Shown one piece after another: positions 12,174-22,300 of a stretch of 64,000 bases of DNA (within the stretch, counting starts at the first letter, position 1; each line of letters begins with the position of its first letter). The notes beneath the pieces are model-generated. The model worked only from the letters and a program-made list of their open reading frames with translations. It made no database searches and was not told the DNA's origin. Both the position numbers and the translations under genes were made by a program. This DNA is from Eopsaltria australis (lineage: Eukaryota > Chordata > Aves > Passeriformes > Petroicidae): the NCBI GenBank assembly GCA_034509425.1, contig JAVTVJ010001768.1, forward strand, positions 186,001-250,000, in the 5' to 3' direction.

Positions 12174-13930
12174 GCAAGGGCTTGACCTTCGCTCAGGCTT
12201 TTCACATCCAAGTGAGGGCAGTGTGGTTTGTGCTACTGGAAAGCAGCAGAAACACAGACAAGGTGTTTTCTCTGAGTGAAACCCAGAGAGAATCTGCACA
12301 CACAACCCCCAGCCCCTTCCTTGCACAGTGCCAGCAGCTGGGCTGAGCTGGAGCTGCACACAGAGCTGGGCAGGTGTTTGCAGTGCAGGATTTCTGTGTT
12401 TGCTCGGGAATTGCATCACCTCACAAGGCAAAGATCACCGGGAACAAAAGGCAATTCTAGACCCTGCACCTCACTCGTGTATTCCTGTCCGAGGACCAAC
12501 GGGGGATTGAGGAGCAGCTGGGCTCGTTTCATGCCTGATGTTAAGAAACCTGAGCTCCTCATCCAGCTGTTTGTTATTATTTTTATGAAGCTGCAGGTCT
12601 GTTCATGCTCCTTTCTGCAGCACAGGGAGGTTTTTTTCCACTTTCAGTTGTGTCACTTTCGAAGACATTTGTAATTTGATCGTGTCTGTGTCAGCATCTC
12701 TGTCTGAGAGCTTTGCATTGCACCAACCACAGCTGCTGGGGAGTGCAGGGGATGCAGCTGAAATTCAGGGTTGGGTTCTCTCAAAGCCTTACAATGGATG
12801 GAAACAACTGAATCTTGGGGATGGACACAGGAGGAGGATCAGGCACAAAATTCAATTGGTGACTAAGAAAATTAACTATAAATCCAGGGTGAAAACACCT
12901 CAGGCAGTGTGTGTTACAATGATGGGATAGATGTGTTGCTAATACTTTGTGAGAATCAACTCTCTGGTTTAGGCATCACTTCTGAGCTCCTCACACACTC
13001 CACACCTCAAGAAAGAAAAAATTGAAGGCAATTAATCACCCTGAACATTAATTGCTTACATTTGATTTGCCAGCCTTTGGAAACAAATGTGACATAGAAA
13101 TAGAAACAGTCATTGATGGTATTGACAGCACATCTCTGTCAGAGAAAAAATAAATTAAAAAATAGCGTTACTGCCTGGCTGGTACAAATGAGGAGCAGAA
13201 AGGATCACCTGGATTTCCAAACTGCTTCTCAGAGAGGACTCTGGGTGCTGCTGGATGAAGCAGTCCAAGATTTTGTCAGCAGATTATACCTAAAGGATTG
13301 TTTTGGTGCAATTGAAACTTTATACAGCTTTGTCCCACAAGATTAAAGATGGCCAATCAAATATATTAATATAAAAATAAATGATTTATTGATTAGACTG
13401 AAAGAAGTTAATCAGAATTATTTACTACGTGGTATGGATAGCTGTAACTACTCGTACAGCAGAGTGCACTGTTTTTGAACCAATATTGAATATTACATTA
13501 AAGCTGGCCAAAACAATTGTGAAGGTGAGATTGATGTTACTCACCCAGACCAACAACTGTGGGCAAATCTCTTTCACTCAGCCTTCAAGGAGTGAGCTTG
13601 AGTCATCCCCACTCAGGGGAGGAATTCCCACCCCCATTCTGGGGAGGTGTCAGAAGAGCTGCTGTCCAAAAGTGGGGCTGGGTTCTTACAGTGCAAAGTC
13701 CCCAGGCCATCTGTCAGCTCAGCGGGTAAAAATATCTGTAATGTCACCTGCTGGTTCCTTTATCAGGGACTTCAGCAGCTCTGCCACGTCCTCACCTCAC
13801 TGTCAGGGTGTTTGAGTTCACAGTCAGGCAGGTTTCAGCATTACCCAACACCAAAAGCAGTGTGAGTCCCTCCCTCCTCCATTCCCCACTGCCAGGTTTG
13901 CAAATACAATGAAATTTGAGTTGTTTTACC
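12174..13930. other. Gene-free flank, nothing recognised
   Basis: No supportable gene, RNA or repeat was found. Confidence 0.45.
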
Positions 13931-13934
13931 CCAC

Positions 13935-14235
13935 TCCAGGCAGAGCATCCTGCCACAGGTGATGGCTCCACCGCTGTCCTGGGCAGGTTCCAATTCCTGA
14001 CAATGCTTTCAATGAAGGAATTTCTCCTGATATCCAATTGAAACCTCCCCTGCACAGCTCGAGCCTGTTTCCTCTGTCCCATCACTTCTGCTTGGGAGAA
14101 GGGCTGAACCCTGAGCTCACTACAACCTCCTGTCAGGCACTTGGAGAGAGTGGGAAGGTTCCCCTGACCCTCATTTTCTGCAGGATGAGCCCACCCAACT
14201 CCCTCAGCTTCTCCTTGTCATAGTTGTGTTCTAGG
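13935..14235 (-). mobile_element. CR1 LINE fragment
   Basis: In reverse orientation this matches the CR1 3' region: 'ggaatttctcctgatatcca' (14018) is the typical reversed CR1 wording, followed by the reversed 'gagaagctgagggagttggg' block near 14200. It is 5'-truncated. Confidence 0.75.
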
Positions 14236-15577
14236 GAGACTCCAGTCCCTCTGCACAGTGACAGAGGAGTGAAAGGACAGCAATAACGAGGCCTGGGGCT
14301 CCTCAGCCATCAGCATTCCTGTTCCTGCAGTTGGATGGGAAATTAGAACATCACAGAGTAAACAAATCTTACAGGAGAAAATCCCATCCTGTCTGGAGCT
14401 CAGAGCACAGCCAGGATTGGAGTCAGAGCTCGGTAACAAAGTTTCTGTTATCTCTTAACCAGGAAATGCAGCACCAATAACTGAGTGTCAAACTACCATT
14501 TTTGCTGTGATATGTGTAGGCAAAAAGTGCAAAACATGAGTGTGTGTTGACACTTTGACTTTTAGTATGAATTGTGTGTTGTCACTTAGACATTTAAAGT
14601 ATGGATTGCATAACAGTATCTGGGAGAAATATTCTCTCACAGTTAAAACTAGGTTAAGATTAACAGCCCGAATAAACAGCTACAAATTACATGGAGCAGA
14701 AACAAATCTGGCAAAACTGAAAATTCAGATTAACTCACATGCTCCAGTGATTTTCTCAAAGCAGAGTAAGGTGGAATTCCAGTGCTGCATTTGACCACAT
14801 CTGCAGCGTTTGGGGGTGTGGGATCCGGTGCTGGATGGGAATTTCCTGACGGTTCCCACGTGTGGTTCTGCTCCCACAGGCAGAGCTGGGGGTCAGTCGG
14901 GGTCCCTGGCACAGTGGGGAGTTGTAACCTATTAGCAGAAAGATCAAAACATTGATCACATTGACTTAAACTTCACAGCCACCCCTTGCACAGCAAGCAG
15001 AGCAGGACAGCAAAACCTGGGAGGGGTGAGATGGAGAGAAAACATCAAAAATGTACAGTTCCATTTTGCCTTAGGGATAACTTTCCCCTTTTCTTTTTTC
15101 CCTTCAGTACCTATTTCTCTTCCAGGGGATGACATTCCATGAGTGATTATCGGATCCCACCTGCCAGTAATTTTTTTTTTTTTTTTTTTTTTTGGAGTAT
15201 AAAGATTAGTAAATGTTAAACAGCATCTTGGAATTTTAAAAGATAAATATGGAAAAAAAAAACCCAAAAACTGGATGCCTGCACATGGCCCAGGAGGCAG
15301 CACCTGGCATCTGGAAAACAAAACCACTTTTTTGGTGTGCAAATCCCAAGAGTAGATTTTTTTAAAACCAAAACAAACAAAAAAAAAAACCAAAACAAAA
15401 CAAAACAAAAAAACATTAAAAACTTTTTTTAATGTTCTCGTCCCTTAACATTTGCATGAGTAAAGCTGATTTTGATAGCCAGGGCTTTAGTTATTTTCAC
15501 TCCGGTTGGATGTGTGAGATTTCTTTCGACTCTTGTCGAAACTCCCCCAGAACAGAGCAGAAAGGACGTAAGTGAAG
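14236..15577. other. Gene-free flank with homopolymer tracts
   Basis: Nothing recognised apart from a T23 run (15171-15193) and an A-rich stretch (about 15362-15430) made of aaac/aaaac units. Confidence 0.45.
15171..15193 (+). repeat. T23 homopolymer
   Basis: An uninterrupted run of 23 T. It could be the reversed tail of an old retroposed copy, but no flanking retrocopy was recognised. Confidence 0.9.
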
Positions 15578-15661
15578 AGTGTCTGACAATGACCTCAGAG
15601 TGTCTGACAATGACCTCAGAGTGTCTGACAATGACCTCAGAGTGTTCGGAAGTGACCGCAG
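15578..15661 (+). repeat. 21-bp tandem repeat upstream of ETV4
   Basis: Three identical 21-bp units start at 15578, 15599 and 15620, with a fourth diverged unit at 15641 and traces of a fifth. Each perfect unit ends with TGACCTCA (15590-15597, 15611-15618, 15632-15639), which contains TGACCT, the reverse of the nuclear-receptor half-site AGGTCA, and also resembles a CRE. The 21-bp period places the sites two helical turns apart. Confidence 0.95.
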
Positions 15662-15834
15662 AGCGTTTGAAGGTGGCTGCGATGTGCGTGAGCAGGGGCA
15701 GGGCTGAGCCACGCTGCGATTCTGAGCGCACGGGCACGGCCCCGAGCAGCCGCTCATGAATGAACTCCGCCAGAATTGTATGGTTTTTATGAATGGGAGC
15801 TGGCGGTGAATGAACAGCGCAGCGCTGCCATCTC

Positions 15835-16345
15835 ATTGGTCCCCCAGGGCAGAAACCCCTCCCATCACCAATGGGTGACGGCGGCGGCGAGCGGGGATTG
15901 GCGGCCGTGCCCCAGAACGGAGCTTCATTCACAAATTCCGTGGAACAAAGGAGTGGGCGAGCCGGGCCCGTGAGCCAGGGGCCAATGGGCGACCGGCGCC
16001 GGGCCCTCGGCGGCCTCGGAGCGCGCACGGGGCGGCTCCGCCGCGGGCTCCGCGTGGGCCGGGGCCGCCGGCGCTGAGAGACGGGACCGGACAGGACCCG
16101 ACCCGACCGGACCCGACCCGAGCGGGGTTTGTGTCTGCGGGCTCGTCCCGGCCGGGGGCGGGCGGGCTCCATCCCGCCTCGCATTCCAAGTTTCGGCAGC
16201 TGCGGAGCGCTCGCCGCCTCTCCCGGCCAGCGGCAGCGATCGCGGTCCTGCCTCCGCTCCGGACCCCGCCCGGCCCGGCCCGGCCGCAGCGGCCCTGCCC
16301 CGGAACCGGCCCGATGCCCGCGGAGAGCGGGTAGAGCCCAGGAGG
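15835..16345 (+). promoter_or_regulatory. ETV4: ETV4 CpG-rich promoter and 5' leader
   Basis: A strongly G+C- and CpG-rich block precedes the ETV4 start codon. Four CCAAT motifs lie within about 150 bp: ATTGG at 15835-15839, CCAAT at 15868-15872, ATTGG at 15897-15901 and CCAAT at 15982-15986. Such clusters are typical NF-Y sites of TATA-less promoters. No TATA box is obvious. The transcription start is probably near or downstream of 16,000, but it cannot be fixed from sequence alone. Confidence 0.7.
16314..16334 (+). CDS. Six-codon upstream ORF in the ETV4 leader
   Basis: ATG at 16314 opens a short frame, MPAESG, that stops with TAG at 16332-16334, 11 nt before the ETV4 start codon. It is in a different frame from ETV4. 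If transcription starts upstream of 16,314 the uORF would be scanned first and could lower ETV4 translation. Its ATG context (ggcccgATGc) is poor at +4. Function is inferred only. Confidence 0.4.
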   Translation: MPAESG

Positions 16346-16390
16346 ATGAAGGGGTACCTGGACCAGCAGGTGCCCTTCACTGTCCCGCAG
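16346..16390 (+). CDS. ETV4: ETV4 coding exon 1 (residues 1-15)
   Basis: It encodes [15 protein letters not shown] and ends in phase 0 at donor [14 protein letters not shown] is the conserved PEA3-group N-terminus. Confidence 0.93.
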
Positions 16391-19300
16391 GTGAGTGGCG
16401 GCTCCGCCGGGAGGGGGCTCCGGGCTGGCTCCTCTCAGGCCGGGGCTCTGCTCTGACCCCGCTCCTCCCGCAGCAGCCCCCGGGCCAGGCGGGGCCCGCT
16501 GCCGGAGCCGTGCTGGGCGCTGGGAAGACCCGCGGGGAGCCGGGAGTGCCGCCGGCGCAGGACTCGGAAGGTGAGGGGGGCCTGGGGCGGAGGGAGGGCC
16601 GGGGATGGTGGGGGAGGCTGGGCAGGGTCCGGGTCCTCCCCCAGAGCCTCCTCCCCTCCCGCTCCCCGGCACCGCCGTGCCCGGAGCATCCCGGAGCATC
16701 CCTCGGTCCCCGCCCGGAGCATCCCTCAGTCCTGTCCCGGAGCATCCCTCGGTCCCCGTCCGGAGCATCCCTCGGTCCCCGCCCGGAGCATCCCTCGGTC
16801 CCCGCCCGGAGCATCCCTCGGTCCTGTCCCGGAGCATCCCTCGGTCCTGTCCCGGAGCATCCCTCGGTCCTGTCCCGGAGCATCCCTCGGTCCTGTCCCG
16901 GAGCATCCCTCGGTCCGTGCCCGGAGCATCCCTCGGTCCGTGCCCGGAGCATCCCTCGGTCCTGTCCCGGAGCATCCCTCGGTCCGTGCCCGGAGCATCC
17001 CTCGGTCCGTGCCCGGAGCATCCCTCGGTCCGTGCCCGGAGCATCCCTCGGTCCGTGCCCGGAGCATCCCTCGGTCCTGTCCCGGAGCATCCCTCGGTCC
17101 TGTCCCGGAGCATCCCTCGGTCCTGTCCCGGAGCACCCCTCGGTCCGTGCCCGGAGCATCCCTCGGTCCGTGCCCGGAGCATCCCTCGGTCCTCGCTCAG
17201 GATCCTGCCCCTCTCCCCGCAGAGCTCTTCCAGGACCTGCGGCAGCTCCAGGAGACCTGGCTGACCGAAGGTAGGCTCCTTCCCCCAGCTTTGGGCGGTT
17301 TTGCTCGTCCTTGAGTTGTTTGCCTTGTGTGGTTTGTCCCGCTCCTTTCTGTGTTTGCTTGGCTCCAAACAAAAGTGGTTTTCTCAACCTTGCCAAGCCT
17401 GGCTTGTGTAAATGAAGAGGCTGAATGACACCATTGTGCTGGGCATTTGCTTATGAATGGAACTTGGCTGCTGGCCCGGCTTCCCTGGGTACAATTTTCG
17501 CTCCAGGCTATTTGTAACTGGTTCGATTTTATGCTAATTTGTCACTTATCGTTGTCGGTTGCCAGAACGTTGATATTTTCTTAAACAATAAAGCAGTCTT
17601 TTAATTTGGGGAACAAAATGTTTCTCTTTTTTGTTTTTTTATCCTATTTTTTTCTCTCTCTCTTGTTTTTTATGTAATACTTTGTGGGGCTCTTCCTGGA
17701 ATTTACACACTTTTCCACTTTGGTGTCTTAATTGTTTTGACTTTGAACTTCAAGGAAAACTTCGAATGCCAGGGAGTCACGTTAATTCCAAGTGAATCTA
17801 GTTTTAAACACGGTGATTTTGCTCTAATTCCAGTACTACAGATGATCCATTTTCTAGAAAATTCAAAACACGTCCTCGAGTACAGACTCTCGATAAATAC
17901 AGAAGTACTTATTGTGATCTAGGTACTTAAAAAATATTTAACAATAATGATGTAAAAATATTCGTGGCATTTTGAGCGGGGTTATTTCCTCTGATTTTAC
18001 CACAAGTGAGGGACAATCTCGTCAAACAATTATTTTTTTAAGCCTTCAAAAAGTTATTTGGCAACTGAGTAAGATTATTAAGGAAAAAAATATCAAATGT
18101 TTTATGTTCGTTTGGAACTGAACAGAAATGAGGTGACATTGATCAGGAGTGTGAGGATTGTCAGGATGCAACAGGAATTACCTGGAGGCTGTTTCAGTGT
18201 TGAAACATTCGTGTAACTTTTATCAGAGCAGGAAAATAGGCCTTAATTTCTGGTCATGCAAGAATCCTGCCGAATGTGCACACACCCTCGAGACTGATTT
18301 CTTTTAAATCTTAGAGCTGCCAATAAATTTGCCTCAGAACTGATTTTTACTAGGCTTTCAATTTTAGATTTCCTCGTGTTTGATGATCTTTTTAGCTCAC
18401 CAACCTAAAGAATTTGCGTGGAATCTCTCACAATGTATTTGCCAGTAGCAGGGGGGGTTTGTGGGATGAATTTGTAAATCCTCTGTGGTGGAGGGAAGGT
18501 CACACGTGGGCTCACAGCACAGGAGGGAAAGAGGTGCTCTGCTTTTAGCCAGGACTAGTAACTGATAATGCAAACCCTCTTGCATGCTTTTGGAATATAG
18601 GCAGATTTATTATTATTATTATTATTATTATTATGCTATTATTATTTTGCATAGTCCATAGCATCTAATCAGAGTCCAATTGAAATCTCTGAGAAATTCA
18701 ATATGTTTCAATATTCTAGTTTATGATTTTAGTCTGCGTGTGGGGGAACTCATTTCTCCCATTGTTACTCCCATTCCAGACTTATAACAAGGAAAATGAC
18801 CCTCTGAAGAAAAATATTATTTTTTTTCTGTTCACCAGCATGTCAAAATACTTTCCTGGATGGTGAAAATATTTTTACCAATGTCCTGTGTGTGTCTCCA
18901 TGTCAACATCTGCTCATGGGATGGAGGCATCAGAACACTGGAGCACCTTCCTAAACAATGCAGAAGAACAAGTGAAAACATGAAATATGTTATTTATTCT
19001 TTTCCTCCATCACATTTAGTAAAAAACCCATTTATTTATTTATTTATTTATTTATTTGCAGTTCTTGATGTTACTTTTTAAAATAAAAGAGAAACAAACC
19101 TAGGAAGGAAGCAAACTAGAAATCAGCCAGAAATGTTAATGAATTTAAACCATATATACATCTGTATATATGTGTTTATATATGCCACAATATATATTTG
19201 TGTGATTTCAGCCACAAGTGTATCTCTTTTTTATCTTATTTTAAAATATTTTAATAGTGTTCATTAACATTTGATTTCTCATTCTGAGAGTCAAAGAATT

Positions 19301-22300
19301 ATTTTGAGAATAGGTGGCTCTTAAAAGAAACACACTGAAAAATCCTAGGCCTGGTTACTAAAATCCAGTTTTCCTCCACCTTGTTTTCACCAGGATCTGG
19401 GTGTGAGTCTGGCAGTTGGTAACTGTATGGAAATAATTTCAAGCCAAATCATTTATAGAAGTGCATCAGCATTCAGAGGAACAAATAAAAAAATTCTTCC
19501 TTGGAGAAAAGTGGCACAGGCAGGTCCTGTGGTGGCTGCAAGGAGCAGATTCACATCTCCAGGTGTCCTCAGGCAGAAAATTTAAGTTCCAGTGCTGCAG
19601 CTCCTGGAGTTGTGTGGGGAATGTGGGGTCAGTGCTGCTGCCTGCAGTGTGAGTGCCTGGAACAGAGCAGAGCTGCTCTGGGTGTCTGGGTCGTCATCCC
19701 AGCTCTTCCAAGCGCTGGTGTTGGTTTGGGGAGGGCAAGAAAATTCCTGGTTTGCAATTGTGTGAAGTAGGCAGTGAATATGAAAATTGAAATCGTCTCC
19801 TGGCAAAATTCTCTTCAGCCTTTAGCACAGGGCTGTGGCTGTGTGCAAACATCACTGCCCAGGGGCTTTCAGTGCAGCCTTGCCCTCATTTCACATCTGT
19901 TCTGTGGCCTGCTGCTTTCAGTGTTTAATTCTCTTGTGACATCCCCAGTGATGCCTTGGAGAGCCTCAAGGCTGTGAAGTCCAAACTCTGCTCATGCCAT
20001 ATGATCCCCGTGATTTCTTCTATTTCCATGTTGCTTTTCAAAGATAATTCATAGAATGAATTTTCCAGACTTTTTTTCCTCAGTTCCCCATCTTTTATTG
20101 TTTCCATTTCCACTTTGTTGTCACCCAGGTAATCTGAAGGAGCAGTGAGTGCAGAGTGAAGGGTTTGGCCAGGTCCATTCTTTTCACCACCTGTTAGCAC
20201 AGGGTTACTCCCTGGGGTTTATTTTTGGCATGCCTGGTTTAGCTCAGTTTCAAGTGACTGAGGTCACTGGGTTTCCATCCTTTATGTCCCTTCACTTTGA
20301 CTGCATCACCTCTGGTTTAGAGCTGAGAGGGTACAACCTGCTGTCCACTCTCAAAACAACAAATAAACAAAAAAAATAACAATAAAAACCAAATAATAAA
20401 TAACAATAAAAAAAATAACAAAAATTGTAGCTTTGTCTGTTATGTAGCAGCAGCGGAATTTCTTCCAGCAATGTGAAAGACTTTATGAAATAACAACAAT
20501 CTGCTGCAAGCTCTCCCTTCCCTGCAGTAAAAGGGATGTGAAAGTAATTGTTAGAAGTAATAAAATATGGGTAAGGTCCTCCCCAAGGTTTCTCCCAGGA
20601 CACAAATGCATTCATTAATCCCAGAGGGAAACTACCCTTAGTCACTAAAATCATCCCAGCAGAAAGCTCAGAGCTTCCTGCATGGATTTATTTCTGCCTT
20701 AGTGTTAATTGTACTGTGCAAAGTGCCAAAACTAACTCTTCCCTCCCTCTTTTTCCCCCTTCCTCTCCCTCCTGACAGCTCAGGTTCCAGACAATGATGA
20801 GCAATTTGTGCCTGACTTCCATTCAGAAAACTGTGAGTAGCACGGGGATGCTCAGGTCTCTTGGGGGAAGGGAAAATCCAGATTTTGGTGCCCTCCCCTG
20901 TTCTGTCCCAAGCACTTTCCCCCACATAAACAGAAATGAAACACTTTTACTGCTTGCTCATGTTTACCTCCTTTCCCCAGGCCTGGCCCTGCAGCACAGC
21001 TTGGTCTCTAAGCCTGATATCTTATTTCTTTCTCTTTTTGACCTGGAGGTGAGGAGAGGGATGGTCCCAGGTTTCACTGTGGGTGAATGAATGAGCCAGG
21101 TGTGATGTGACGGCCTGTTCCAGCCATCAGGGGCTGGAAAGAACTGGCAGCTCCTTGAAAATTCCATGCAGTTCAGTGTGCTGGAGAGAGCAATTCCTTT
21201 TTCCCCCTGAGACCCAGCTGACCCATGAGCATTTTCAGATGAGCTGTGTACACCCATACATTGAGAAGAGCTGCTACAGGGAAATGGGTGCACCAGGCAC
21301 AGAGAGACTCTTTCCTCTTCTGGCCCTTCCTTGAGCCTGGGCTGTTTGCACAGAGCCTGGAGTGCTGAATCCACCCCAGGGGTGTGGAGACCACGGGATC
21401 AGGGTGTTCTCCCCTCTCTCAGTTTGAGCAATGCCCAGATCTGGTTTTGGATGGGTTCCTCTGCTCCCAAGGGGTCATAGTGTTCTCCCCTCTCTCAGTT
21501 TGGGCAGTGCCCAGAGCAGTTTTAGGGTGGGTTCCTCTGCTCTCACTCACAGCAGCCACAGGAGAAGCCCCAGGAGCCAGGTGTGCCTGAGGAGCAGCAG
21601 GAGCCAGAAAGAACAGGAGCATCTGGGATCTTACGGATTTATTGGTGTATTTTGATCGTTTTGAGCTCTCTGAGTGCTGGCAAGATGAGATTTTCTGGTG
21701 TGGGATGAAACCAAAGGCAGCCAAACAGAGTCAGGGCTTTTTTTAGGGGAAAGGGGCAGATATCCCCCAATTGGTGTGAGAATTGATTCTGGGGAGGGGT
21801 GTTTCCAATAGAAGTGTCCTGTGCCATGGGAGGCAGCACAGCCCTTTTTCCTGGCCCTTTTGCTGGCTGCTTGCTCCTGAAGGAACTCTCAGTCCTTTGT
21901 GTGAGGGAGAACTAGACTGGAAATGGCTGGTGCATGTGGGGTTCAGGTCACTCCTGAAATAAACTCAGCAAGGATGTGAGGTGTTGATGGATCAGGATGT
22001 TCCTTCCTATCCTCAAAAGCCATCTCAGTGCTGAACATGCCAGACCCAGAGCAGCATCATGGCAGCTTAAAGAGCTGGGAGTAAGCTGGTGATGAAGGAT
22101 TGGAACCAGCCTTTCTAAAAGATTTCAGCTTTGATTTGGGGGTAGATCTTGCCCTGGTTTGAAAAGGTAGCCCAGATTTATGTACCTTCCTGGGGTTACT
22201 TTCCTTCCCAAACATCAGTGACCTCCCAACAGCAGCAGCAGAGCCCACAGGCAAAGGCAGAAGGTGCTCAGCCCATCCTTCAGCCAGGAAAACCTTTCTG

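Larger units (their letters stand above)
17271..20778 (+). other. ETV4: ETV4 intron 3
   Basis: This is the longest ETV4 intron. It holds (TTA)n at 18607-18634, (TTTA)n at 19031-19058 and an A-rich tract at 20355-20425. The first few hundred bases (about 17400-17600) look like unique sequence and would be a natural place to look for a conserved enhancer, but I cannot show conservation. Confidence 0.8.

Noticed and set aside
15429..16184. 251-codon minus-strand ORF in the ETV4 promoter
   Set aside because: Arg/Pro-rich translation of a CpG island and the 21-bp repeat, without family resemblance.
16691..17196. CRISPR array
   Set aside because: The units are directly adjacent with no unique spacers, and the context is a vertebrate intron.
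15929..17368. 479-codon minus-strand ORF (and plus-strand ORFs of 219-381 codons) over the ETV4 promoter and intron 2
   Set aside because: They exist only because the 23-bp minisatellite and GC-rich DNA lack stops in every frame; the peptides are periodic and have no family resemblance.
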